A stretch of DNA of 64,000 bases from an uncultured bacterium. GTDB taxonomy: Bacteria; Bacillota; Clostridia; Lachnospirales; Lachnospiraceae. The notes under the pieces are model-generated. The model was not told the origin of the DNA. It did no database searches and saw only the letters and a program-made list of their open reading frames with translations. The stretch lies in contig CAJMQE010000010.1 in NCBI GenBank assembly GCA_905215405.1, positions 1 through 64,000 on the forward strand. Reading direction: 5' to 3'. This document shows positions 49,646-58,034 of this stretch, piece by piece (the stretch's first letter is position 1; every line of letters starts with the position of its first letter). A program made the position numbers and the translations under genes.

Positions 49646-50845
49646 ATGGACGCAGAGAAATATCCAATCATTTATGAAAATGGAATACCGATTGCAATTA
49701 TTCAAAATGTATTTGATCTGATTGCCACTGACGAAGCTGGAGGAGAAAGTGTACTTGATTTTAAAGTATTCTTTCAGGATAAAAAGCGTAAGTTTTTAAA
49801 GAATCAGGTAGAAGCCCGATTAGATGGAAAAGTATATCGGATCAAGACGGTGGTTGATAAAAAGGAATCTGGTAAGACGAAAACAACCCAGGTTTATGCG
49901 GAAAATGTATACTATGATTTGGCACGTGCAGCAGTAAAAAAGAGTGCAGTGTTTGATGGAGCAACAGCAAAAACGGCAATGACATATGCACTTTCTAATA
50001 CGGATTGGAGCATTGGAGTGATTGAAATAAATACGACAAGATCCTTTGAGAATAATGAAACAAATCCACTAGCTGTATTACAACTCATTGCAGATTTGTA
50101 TCATGGTGAGCTGGTATTTCACTCGCTGGAAAAAACGGTAGACCTGGTGAAACAAACAGGAAAGAATCGTGGGATTGTATTTCATTTTCATAAGAATATG
50201 AAGTCGATTGAACGGACGATTAGTACAACATCCCTTGTTACTCGGTTATATGCAACCGGTAAAGATGGTATGACATTTGCATCCGTCAATAACGGATTGT
50301 CATATGTGGAGGATTTTTCTTACACAAATGAAGTGCTGATTGGCAGTTTGGATTGCAGCAATTTTACTAGCGCAGAGGATATGTTGTCTTATACCAAGAT
50401 GCGTGTAGCCGATTATTGTAAGCCTAATTACTCTTATGTGCTTAAGGTTGTGTACTTGCAAGCATATCCAGGATATAGCCATGAGATATATGAGATAGGA
50501 GATACGGTTCGTGTTGTGGATGAAGAGTTGGATCTTGATCTGACAACCAGGATAGTTCGTATGGAGAAAAATATCCTGGAGCCTTGGAATACGGTAGTAG
50601 AGCTTTCAACAACTATTGGAACACTGGGAATGGAGGATGATAATTCACTGCAAGAAGCAGTCGATGCGGTTGTAAAATCCTTTGTGGCACCAAGGTTGGT
50701 TCAGGCAACCATTGATACAAAAAACGGAGAGGTCAATGCAATGTATGAGCTTGGTATTCCGGTTCAATATAAATATCAGATGTTAGAGGATGGAATTTTA
50801 TTTACACATCCAGATGGAGTGAGTTGTGAAATTAAAATAATGTAG
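49646..50845 (+). CDS. tail-associated hub/endopeptidase (Tal) protein
   Basis: 399-aa tail protein of the prophage_tail/gp27-like family (DEAGGESVLDFKVFFQDKKR, YRIKTVVDKKESGKTKTTQV, VDLVKQTGKNRGIVFHFHKN). It forms the tail tip below Dit. No lytic domain is fused at the C-terminus, so this is the hub only. ATG 49646 follows AGGAGGTGTGGT; the longer frame overlaps dit. Confidence 0.87.
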   Translation: MDAEKYPIIYENGIPIAIIQNVFDLIATDEAGGESVLDFKVFFQDKKRKFLKNQVEARLDGKVYRIKTVVDKKESGKTKTTQVYAENVYYDLARAAVKKSAVFDGATAKTAMTYALSNTDWSIGVIEINTTRSFENNETNPLAVLQLIADLYHGELVFHSLEKTVDLVKQTGKNRGIVFHFHKNMKSIERTISTTSLVTRLYATGKDGMTFASVNNGLSYVEDFSYTNEVLIGSLDCSNFTSAEDMLSYTKMRVADYCKPNYSYVLKVVYLQAYPGYSHEIYEIGDTVRVVDEELDLDLTTRIVRMEKNILEPWNTVVELSTTIGTLGMEDDNSLQEAVDAVVKSFVAPRLVQATIDTKNGEVNAMYELGIPVQYKYQMLEDGILFTHPDGVSCEIKIM

Positions 50846-50856
50846 GGAGGATTGTT

Positions 50857-51264
50857 ATGGCACTTAGTGAATCAGAACAAATCAGCCTGGTACAGCTTGC
50901 TATGCAAAAAGTAAATGTTGTGCCATACGAGGATAACGGTATCTCTTTTGGAACCAATGTCAAATGCGTAGAAATTTTAGAAAATGAAGTGAGTGTTTGT
51001 GAATGTTATATTGATGTGGCAGAAACAAAAAGAACCTGTCATGTCGGATTTTCAGCAGTTTTAGATCATTCCGCAACATCTACGTTCATAGTGGAAGTAG
51101 ATGGTTCAAAACGACCAAAGGAATATCTGAATACCAATGCGACTATGCAATTTATGGATTTTTTCTTGTTAGATCGCGGACTACATCATATTGAAGTGAA
51201 AGCGAGAGCGGAAAGCCTGGTGAATATCGCACCAAGGGAAGCAAAACTTGGGGTGTATCTTTAG
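50857..51264 (+). CDS. baseplate/fibre accessory protein
   Basis: 135-aa predicted beta-sandwich (FGTNVKCVEILENEVSVCEC, HVGFSAVLDHSATSTFIVEV, HHIEVKARAESLVNIAPREA), resembling small carbohydrate-binding modules. GGGAGGATTG precedes the ATG. It overlaps the following glycosidase-like gene by 17 nt and may be its adaptor. Confidence 0.6.
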   Translation: MALSESEQISLVQLAMQKVNVVPYEDNGISFGTNVKCVEILENEVSVCECYIDVAETKRTCHVGFSAVLDHSATSTFIVEVDGSKRPKEYLNTNATMQFMDFFLLDRGLHHIEVKARAESLVNIAPREAKLGVYL

Positions 51265-53818
51265 CAAGGATATGCAGAGTTTTGAAAGTGCAGGACTTCG
51301 GAAAGAAGGAAATGAATTCCAGTTAGATATTCAATATCGTCAGCCGCAGCCCTTTATGATTTATTATGGGATGCTTCAGTATTCTGGGCTTACCGACTAT
51401 TCCGTATATGGCATTATGGTTGCAGCAGATGAGACTGCAGATGAAGTTGTAAAGGCAAGAGCATGTGGAACAAAGATTTTTCAGTACATTCCGTTTGGAA
51501 GTCGATTTAATGTGGATAGTTTTCTGTCGGATATCAAATCTACAATTGGAACCTTTGCCGATAATGGGATTGCGGATGGTATTTTCTTAGATGAGTGTGA
51601 AGTTGGCTACTGGGGAGATTTCTATGAAGATGATGAGATGGCTACCATATTTGAAAATGGACTTAAAGATGTATGTAGTTATTGTCATACGTTAGGACTG
51701 GAAGTGTTGGTAAATGGAGTATCCGAGTATGCAAACTATGGAGACTATTTTCTCTGGGAATCCTTTGCCGGTTACTGGAATACTAATAAGATCAATTGGA
51801 ATGCGACAGGTACCGGTAGAAGAAGTGTGAATGCAGATTCTACCATTGAATACACTTATAATTTCAAGGACTGGACGATGACGGGAAGTCTTCGTTTGGA
51901 AGATGGGGCTGTGGTGGATGGAAGTAATGGGACCATGACAATCGATCTTGATATGTCGACACTTATTCGGCCTTCCGAGAAGAAAGAAACGTATTCATGG
52001 GTATATTTTGAATGGTTTGGAAGCGGTGCCGATGATAACACGCTCGAAATTTACGCGTATACTGGGAATTCCTGGCCTTATTCCAAGGATACCTGGGAAG
52101 AACTGCCAAAGCTATGGAAGGGAGAACCGGCAAGTTGGAATGGAATTAATAAGGAAACAAGATATCTAAGGCTTGAGATGCGATTCAAAGGGGCTGATGA
52201 GCTTCGAATGGATCGCTGTTTTATTGCTTATGATTATGTGTATCCGTATTATGATATGACAACTGCAAATGGAGTAGCAGATACGAACCATAGGTACTGG
52301 AATTTCAATATGGCACAGTGTGAGTATCTTTGGCAGAAAAAGTCCAATGTGATCTGCCATTGTTATGGGGAACCCCAAGATGAAACAAGAATGACTTATA
52401 CTTTTGCAGTATATAAAACGTTTGGGTTTACAACTTGGGATTATACACATCCATTGCACCAGACCATCCGTTATACGGATATTTTGGATGATCCGTTCGG
52501 AGCATTTCTTTCCAGAAAACAGATTGGCCCTGGGAAATATCATGGAATGTTTACAGGATGTGAGTCTACGGTGGATGTTGGAGCACATACATGTGTGCTA
52601 AATAGGAATGAGCCAGATTATTGGTTTGATCGAGGAATCCAGGGATTTGAGGATATTGATAAAGTATATGAAAATCCACTATCCTTTACACATCATGTGT
52701 TTTTGATGCAGGCGGAGATTCCAGATGACCAGCCCATTCCAGGATTGTCGGATGGATGGTACGTGCAGCAAGTGATTCCTCCAACCTATCAATATGATGA
52801 AAAAGGAAATTTGATCAAGGATGATTACGTAAATACGGTCCTTTATTATCCACTGTTATCGGATTGTTTGAATATCCGTAAAGTTTGGGTTCATGATGAT
52901 ATTTTTTACTTTTACTTCGGGGTGAAGTACAAAGGGAAGGTAGATTTTTTAAAGGAGAAGCCGGATCGCTATTACGTTTATATTGGAACGAAGGAGCTGG
53001 ATTATGGATTTAAAGGTGAATGGTATGATGCACCGTTCAAATCACAGTTTATGATTTACAATCAATCCTTATTTAAGTGGACGAAGGGTGCTGAGGATGA
53101 GAGAGATTACACTAACTTCCAATATATCGGAAATGCCTTCTTGGAATATGAATTGACGGAAGATGGAACGATGCTGACGTATACGTTAAAAAAATCGGTT
53201 CTTGGAGAAGACAGCAAGCTCAACATGGAGTTTTTCTTTGTAGCGGAGGAAACAACTAATAACTATGTAGCTTTGATTCCGTCCACAGGAATCGATACAA
53301 CCATTGATCCGGTTGGATTCCCCAATATGGTGTCCTACAGACAGAAGAAGTACAATTTGTACTCTCCACATGGATACTTTTTATCAGAAGAAACAAAGCT
53401 GAAGCAGATTACAAAGGGGCTGATGGTTCAATGTATTGGAAGCACAGTATCAGATACCTGGATATCATTATTTGTCCGCGTGAAACAATATGGCAAGGAT
53501 GAGTTCGATGTATTCGAGAAGGCTGATGGATTGCGTTATGTGACAAATAAAACGGTAACACACGTCCAATATGCTGTATCACTCAACACGACGGATGGCC
53601 ATAAAACGCCAGCTTTTTCTGATGTAAAGATCATACCAGGAGAAGGTATAGAGCCGGAAGAATTGACGGAGAAAAGTACAGTCCTTTTTATTGGCTGTGG
53701 AATTTCGCAGAAGATCCATTATGAGCATGGCATAAAAAATGAAAAGAAGGAGTACTCGTATAGCGCAAATTATTATGCAGTGATTGCAAGTACGGAAATT
53801 GTAACCTATAAGCATTAA
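51248..53818 (+). CDS. large tail protein with glycoside-hydrolase-like barrel
   Basis: 856-aa receptor-binding or tail-spike candidate. Residues about 30-180 (YSGLTDYSVYGIMVAADETA, NGIADGIFLDECEVGYWGDF, LGLEVLVNGVSEYANYGDYF) look like a GH114/spherulin-type TIM barrel with acidic residues at strand ends (DE in FLDECE). The remainder is beta-rich and unassigned. The start is uncertain: TTG 51248 with AGGGAAGC upstream, or ATG 51272 with a too-close AAGGA. Likely degrades or binds host surface glycans. Confidence 0.68.
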   Translation: MGCIFSKDMQSFESAGLRKEGNEFQLDIQYRQPQPFMIYYGMLQYSGLTDYSVYGIMVAADETADEVVKARACGTKIFQYIPFGSRFNVDSFLSDIKSTIGTFADNGIADGIFLDECEVGYWGDFYEDDEMATIFENGLKDVCSYCHTLGLEVLVNGVSEYANYGDYFLWESFAGYWNTNKINWNATGTGRRSVNADSTIEYTYNFKDWTMTGSLRLEDGAVVDGSNGTMTIDLDMSTLIRPSEKKETYSWVYFEWFGSGADDNTLEIYAYTGNSWPYSKDTWEELPKLWKGEPASWNGINKETRYLRLEMRFKGADELRMDRCFIAYDYVYPYYDMTTANGVADTNHRYWNFNMAQCEYLWQKKSNVICHCYGEPQDETRMTYTFAVYKTFGFTTWDYTHPLHQTIRYTDILDDPFGAFLSRKQIGPGKYHGMFTGCESTVDVGAHTCVLNRNEPDYWFDRGIQGFEDIDKVYENPLSFTHHVFLMQAEIPDDQPIPGLSDGWYVQQVIPPTYQYDEKGNLIKDDYVNTVLYYPLLSDCLNIRKVWVHDDIFYFYFGVKYKGKVDFLKEKPDRYYVYIGTKELDYGFKGEWYDAPFKSQFMIYNQSLFKWTKGAEDERDYTNFQYIGNAFLEYELTEDGTMLTYTLKKSVLGEDSKLNMEFFFVAEETTNNYVALIPSTGIDTTIDPVGFPNMVSYRQKKYNLYSPHGYFLSEETKLKQITKGLMVQCIGSTVSDTWISLFVRVKQYGKDEFDVFEKADGLRYVTNKTVTHVQYAVSLNTTDGHKTPAFSDVKIIPGEGIEPEELTEKSTVLFIGCGISQKIHYEHGIKNEKKEYSYSANYYAVIASTEIVTYKH

Positions 53819-53829
53819 GGAGGAAACAG

Positions 53830-55050
53830 ATGGGTGTATGGAATAGTAATAAAACAGTGATTACGGATGCAGGGATTTCATTGCTTGCAGGTATTACTGG
53901 AAAAGTAGCATTAAAGTTATCAAGGGCAGTGGCGGGAAGCGATTATACTGAACCGGAGGAGTTATCTAAGATGACAAGTATTTCTCATATTCAAATGGAT
54001 ATGGGATTTTCCGAAGTGGGGGAGGATGATGCTGGTACAGCATTTATGGATTTGTACTTAGAAAACTCCTCGATAACAGAGAGTTTTTATCATCAACAGA
54101 TTGGTATTTATGCAAAGGACGAAGAAGGAACGGATGTCCTTTTTTTAGTTGCACAGGCGGATGTTCCGGATCATATCCCGGATAGTAGTTCTCCGATTTA
54201 TGTGACGCATCGAATCTTTCTAAAGTTTTCAGGAAATGCAGATGTAAGTTTAAGCGTTGATTTTTCCGGTGTTGTTACACAGGATACCTTGAGAGAGGCA
54301 TTAAAGAAAAAGGAACCCGCCTTTGATAAGAATAGTGCGTTTAATCGAAACTTCTCAGATTCGGCGTCGGACTACATGCCGCTTGGAAAGAAAGCAAATG
54401 CAGGTGGTGCAAGTTCCGTAGCAAGAAGTGACCATATTCATCCAGTCGGAACCATTCTTAAGTATGCAGAAAATAACTGGTCCACAACGGGAAAGACAAA
54501 CTTAATTCCTGATACGAACACTTGGATTATGAGTAATGGTAGATCTCCAGATGTGTGGGGAGGTTATGAATTTGAAGCAACATTTACGAGCGCTTGGGAA
54601 GGATTTTCTTGTTTCTTTAGTGAGGATTTATTGGAACGAGTAAAGGGAAAAACTGTGCTTTTTGGAGTGAACCATTTAACAGGAGCATCATCCAGGTTGG
54701 AGCTGATCGTAGATGGAAGTGTTGTAAACTATATCTTGGCAACGACAACTCCTGCCGAAGTAGAAGCAAGCATTCCGGAGACTGCAACGTCGGTAACGCT
54801 ACGAATTATTATTTTTTCGGAGGATGATTTGCATTGTGAGTTCACCGGCCTTTATATGAATGATAAGGCAGAAGAAATCAGTAATACAGATGATGGAGTG
54901 GAAATTTATCTGGCAGTCCGAAAGGTACTGCAGGAGAAACTTCCAGCAACCGGTGTAAGCGGAACTATTTATTTTACAGAAAAAGGAAATATGTATCTTG
55001 CTAAGGATGATGGCAGCTTGTTGCCATTGGCAGGAAGTGAAACTTTATAG
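53830..55050 (+). CDS. tail-collar fibre protein (DUF3751-like)
   Basis: 406-aa fibre. The N-terminal 160 residues (VWNSNKTVITDAGISLLAGI, FYHQQIGIYAKDEEGTDVLF) match the phage tail-collar fibre domain. Then come a short repeat-like shaft (DSASDYMPLGKKANAGGASS, ARSDHIHPVG) and a C-terminal beta domain. AAGGAGGAAACAG precedes the ATG. Confidence 0.82.
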   Translation: MGVWNSNKTVITDAGISLLAGITGKVALKLSRAVAGSDYTEPEELSKMTSISHIQMDMGFSEVGEDDAGTAFMDLYLENSSITESFYHQQIGIYAKDEEGTDVLFLVAQADVPDHIPDSSSPIYVTHRIFLKFSGNADVSLSVDFSGVVTQDTLREALKKKEPAFDKNSAFNRNFSDSASDYMPLGKKANAGGASSVARSDHIHPVGTILKYAENNWSTTGKTNLIPDTNTWIMSNGRSPDVWGGYEFEATFTSAWEGFSCFFSEDLLERVKGKTVLFGVNHLTGASSRLELIVDGSVVNYILATTTPAEVEASIPETATSVTLRIIIFSEDDLHCEFTGLYMNDKAEEISNTDDGVEIYLAVRKVLQEKLPATGVSGTIYFTEKGNMYLAKDDGSLLPLAGSETL

Positions 55051-55060
55051 AGGTATAGCA

Positions 55061-55086
55061 GGCAGACAAAAGCGTCTGTCTTTTTT
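55061..55086 (+). terminator. terminator between fibre and holin
   Basis: GGCAGAC/GTCTGTC stem with one G-U pair, TTTTTT tail. Suggests that lysis genes have separate control. Confidence 0.8.
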
Positions 55087-55114
55087 ATACAAAAAATCAA
55101 AGGAGGACAAAGCG

Positions 55115-55528
55115 ATGAAGGAGTTTTGGAATGCAATTCAGTTTGTATTTACAGCAGTTGGTGGATGGCTTGGATATTTTTTAGGAGGATGTGATGGTTT
55201 GTTATACGCATTACTTGCATTTGTGGTGATTGACTACCTAACAGGTGTGATGTGCGCAATCAACGACAAGGCTTTATCAAGTGAAGTCGGCTTTCGTGGA
55301 ATTTGCAGGAAGGTACTTATTTTCTTATTGGTGGGTATCGCAAATATTCTGGACGTCAATGTGATTGGTACTGGTAGTGTCTTAAGAACAGCGGTCATTT
55401 TCTTTTATATTTCCAATGAAGGTGTGAGCTTACTTGAAAATGCATCTCATTTGGGATTGCCGGTTCCACAAAAAATCAAAGAAGTATTAGAGCAGCTTCA
55501 TAACAGAGCAGAAGATAAGGAGGATTAG
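55115..55528 (+). CDS. phage holin (holin_4/toxin-secretion family)
   Basis: 137-aa membrane protein with about three hydrophobic helices (FVFTAVGGWLGYFLGGCDGL, LLYALLAFVVIDYLTGVMCA, VLIFLLVGIANILDV) and the conserved DYLTG. It forms the lysis hole releasing endolysin. AAGGAGGACAAAG precedes ATG 55115; 2 nt separate it from the endolysin. Confidence 0.92.
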   Translation: MKEFWNAIQFVFTAVGGWLGYFLGGCDGLLYALLAFVVIDYLTGVMCAINDKALSSEVGFRGICRKVLIFLLVGIANILDVNVIGTGSVLRTAVIFFYISNEGVSLLENASHLGLPVPQKIKEVLEQLHNRAEDKED

Positions 55529-55530
55529 AG

Positions 55531-56490
55531 ATGAGTGAAATTAAGAGATTTGGTATTGATGTAAGTCACTGGCAGGGAGATTTTGATTTTGCCAGGGCAA
55601 AGAGTAAGGAAGGTGTAGAATTTGCTATCCTGAAAGCAGGAGGTGGTGACGCCGGGCTATATAAGGATAGCAAGTTCGAATCCAATTATAAAAAGTGTGA
55701 AGCATGTGGACTTCCAAAGGGCGCATACTTCTATGGAAATGCAAAGAGCACAGCAGAAGCAAAGAAAGAGGCAGAGTATTTTATTTCAATTCTTAGTGGA
55801 AAGAAATATGAATACCCTGTCTTTTATGATGTTGAGGGAAAAATGATTACAGACAATGACAGAGCAACACTTACCGAGATTGTGAAAACATTCTGTTCTA
55901 TAGTGGAGGCGGCAGGTTACTGGGTAGGTATTTATTCCTCAGAGTCATTTTTTAACAGTGAAATGAATGATGGGGAGCTTACCAGATACAGTCACTGGGT
56001 AGCACGCTGGGGAAAGAGTAAACCAGCGCCAAACAGTGGTGCAGAGACGCAGATGTGGCAGTTTGGCGGTGAGACAAATCTTATTCGCAGTAATAAGATC
56101 AATGGACAGACCTGTGACCAGGATTATTGCTATGTAGATTATCCTGTGAAGATTAAAGCTGCAGGTTTGAACGGTTATGCTAAGAGCCAGGAGTTGTCTA
56201 CTCCAACAAAGAAGTCAAATGCAGAGATTGCCGATGAGGTGATTGCTGGCAAATGGGGAAATGGTGCGGAACGTAAGGAAAAACTTGCAAATGCAGGTTA
56301 CAATTATTCTGAAATCCAGAGTATTGTAAATGCGAAGGTAGGAGTACCGACGAAAAAGTCTGTGGATGAGATTGCAAAAGAGGTTATAAAAGGTGACTGG
56401 GGAAATGGTACTGAGAGAAAAGCACGTCTTACTGCAGCAGGATATGATTATGCGTCTATACAGCATAGAGTAAATGAACTTCTTTCATAA
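55531..56490 (+). CDS. GH25 endolysin with two Cpl-7 repeats
   Basis: 319-aa peptidoglycan muramidase. Residues 1-205 are a GH25 lysozyme domain (FGIDVSHWQGDFDF, YPVFYDVEGKM, QDYCYVDYP; acidic catalytic residues in DVS and DVE). Two CW_7 cell-wall-binding repeats follow (SNAEIADEVIAGKWGNGAER and SVDEIAKEVIKGDWGNGTER), as in the Cpl-7 lysin. No signal peptide, consistent with holin-dependent release. Confidence 0.95.
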   Translation: MSEIKRFGIDVSHWQGDFDFARAKSKEGVEFAILKAGGGDAGLYKDSKFESNYKKCEACGLPKGAYFYGNAKSTAEAKKEAEYFISILSGKKYEYPVFYDVEGKMITDNDRATLTEIVKTFCSIVEAAGYWVGIYSSESFFNSEMNDGELTRYSHWVARWGKSKPAPNSGAETQMWQFGGETNLIRSNKINGQTCDQDYCYVDYPVKIKAAGLNGYAKSQELSTPTKKSNAEIADEVIAGKWGNGAERKEKLANAGYNYSEIQSIVNAKVGVPTKKSVDEIAKEVIKGDWGNGTERKARLTAAGYDYASIQHRVNELLS

Positions 56491-56495
56491 GGTTT

Positions 56496-56514
56496 ATTGC
56501 TTTATTGCTATTGC
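56496..56514. repeat. ATTGC iteron-like cluster 3
   Basis: ATTGC at 56496, 56504 and 56510, then CGAAGATAA; it parallels the cluster at 29689-29708. Confidence 0.5.
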
Positions 56515-56608
56515 CGAAGATAACACTGTTTAAGCAGGTTTGCAAAAAACGGAAATGAAATTCAGATTTTGGTGTGATATTATTAAAATGCAAATAGAAA
56601 TAGCTTTG

Positions 56609-56648
56609 AGGCCTTGGTGGTTTATGCTGCCAGGGCCTATATTTTTTG
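56609..56648 (+). terminator. terminator after the lysis genes
   Basis: AGGCCTTGG (56609-56617) with CCAGGGCCT (56630-56638), then ATATTTTTT. The rest of the gap 56515-56720 shows no gene; a phage attP would be expected near here but was not identified. Confidence 0.85.
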
Positions 56649-56720
56649 CTGTTACTCAGTTTGCGCAGACAAAAAATAAATGACCTTGAGACCGTTAATT
56701 TACTGGACTTTTCAGGCTTT

Positions 56721-56745
56721 TAGAGTGATATATAGACTACCAAAA
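56721..56745 (+). promoter_or_regulatory. short copy of the repeated leader element (copy 5)
   Basis: TAGAGTGATATATAGAC followed by TACCAAAA; differs from copy 1 (33411) at only a few positions. Followed by GAAAGGAGTGAGC and the first recombinase. Confidence 0.7.
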
Positions 56746-56765
56746 TTTGAAAGGAGTGAGCTTTT

Positions 56766-58034
56766 ATGCGACTTAGAAAGATTGAGCCGTTAGAAGCAAA
56801 GGCTAAAAAGCTAAGAGTATGCGCTTATGCTAGAGTATCAACCGATAGCCTAAAGCAAGGCGAGTCTTTTGAGAACCAAGTGACTACGTATGAAGCACTG
56901 ATTAAATCAAAACAAGAATATGAATTTGCTGGCGTGTATGCAGACCAAGGCATAAGTGGAACCAGCGAAAATAGGCCTGAGTTTCAAAGAATGTTAGCAG
57001 ATTGCAGAGCTGGAAAGATAGACCTTATCATTACGAAGTCCATTTCCAGATTTGCGAGAAATACAACCATTGTCTTGGACTATACCAGAGAACTTAAGCA
57101 GCTTGGTATTGGAGTGTATTTCGAAGAGAATAACATCAATACCTTATCTGCTGAAGGGGAATTGATGATGACAGTGCTGGCTTCCTTTGCACAAGAAGAA
57201 AGCCGCAGCATATCAGAGAATAATAAGTGGTCCATTCAGAAACGCTTTGAACGCGGCGAGGGTATGATAAACACCACAAGGTTTATGGGCTACGATAAAG
57301 ACGAGACCGGCGACCTGGTAATCAATAAAAAGGAAGCCAAGATTGTGAGAAGAATATTTGAAATGTACCTCTCTGGCGAAGGCTGCCACAGGATAGCAAA
57401 AATCCTAAACGATGAAGGAATCAAGACGATTACCGGTTCAACTTGGCATTCCAGTACAATAAAGGGAATGCTTACGAATGAGAAGTACAAAGGGGACTTC
57501 CATATTCAAAAGTATTACACACCGGAAGGGAAGAGAAACCAGACGGTTAGAAATAAAGGAGAAGTTAAGAGCTTTTATGTATCGGAGAATCATCCGGCCA
57601 TTGTCAGCGAAGAAGAATGGCAGCAGGTACAAGAGCTCATGCAATATCATAAAAAGCAAAGAAATATTCAAAGCGGTGATAAGTACCAAAGAAGGTATCC
57701 AATGAGTGGAATGCTTGTCTGCCCGCATTGTGGTAAGAGTTTACGTCGCAGATATGTTTACAATAGAAAAGTGGAATGGATATGTTCAACATATATCCAA
57801 AAAGGAAAAGAGGCCTGTAAGGGAATTCGTGTTAGAGACGAGTTGCTTACGGGCCTTTCTTTTACAGAGCCAATGGTAGTTGAGGAGGTGTTTGAAAATG
57901 GCGAGAAGCATTACGGTTATACCAGCAAAAGAGCATACGATTCTGGTGAACGGGCAGCAGATAGAATTAAAGAAGAAGGTCGCAGCGTATTGCCGCGTGT
58001 CAACAGATCAAGAAGAACAGTTATCGAGTTATGA
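56766..58034 (+). CDS. large serine recombinase 1
   Basis: 422-aa site-specific recombinase. Resolvase domain with nucleophile S25 (CAYARVSTD), DQGISGT and the E-helix arginines (ISRFARNT); recombinase domain (GYDKDETGDLVINKKEAKIV); zinc ribbon (LVCPHCGKSLRRRY...WICS...C). The C-terminus stops soon after the zinc ribbon and lacks a long coiled coil, so it is short for the class. Its last 137 nt overlap recombinase 2 in another frame. Confidence 0.93.
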   Translation: MRLRKIEPLEAKAKKLRVCAYARVSTDSLKQGESFENQVTTYEALIKSKQEYEFAGVYADQGISGTSENRPEFQRMLADCRAGKIDLIITKSISRFARNTTIVLDYTRELKQLGIGVYFEENNINTLSAEGELMMTVLASFAQEESRSISENNKWSIQKRFERGEGMINTTRFMGYDKDETGDLVINKKEAKIVRRIFEMYLSGEGCHRIAKILNDEGIKTITGSTWHSSTIKGMLTNEKYKGDFHIQKYYTPEGKRNQTVRNKGEVKSFYVSENHPAIVSEEEWQQVQELMQYHKKQRNIQSGDKYQRRYPMSGMLVCPHCGKSLRRRYVYNRKVEWICSTYIQKGKEACKGIRVRDELLTGLSFTEPMVVEEVFENGEKHYGYTSKRAYDSGERAADRIKEEGRSVLPRVNRSRRTVIEL

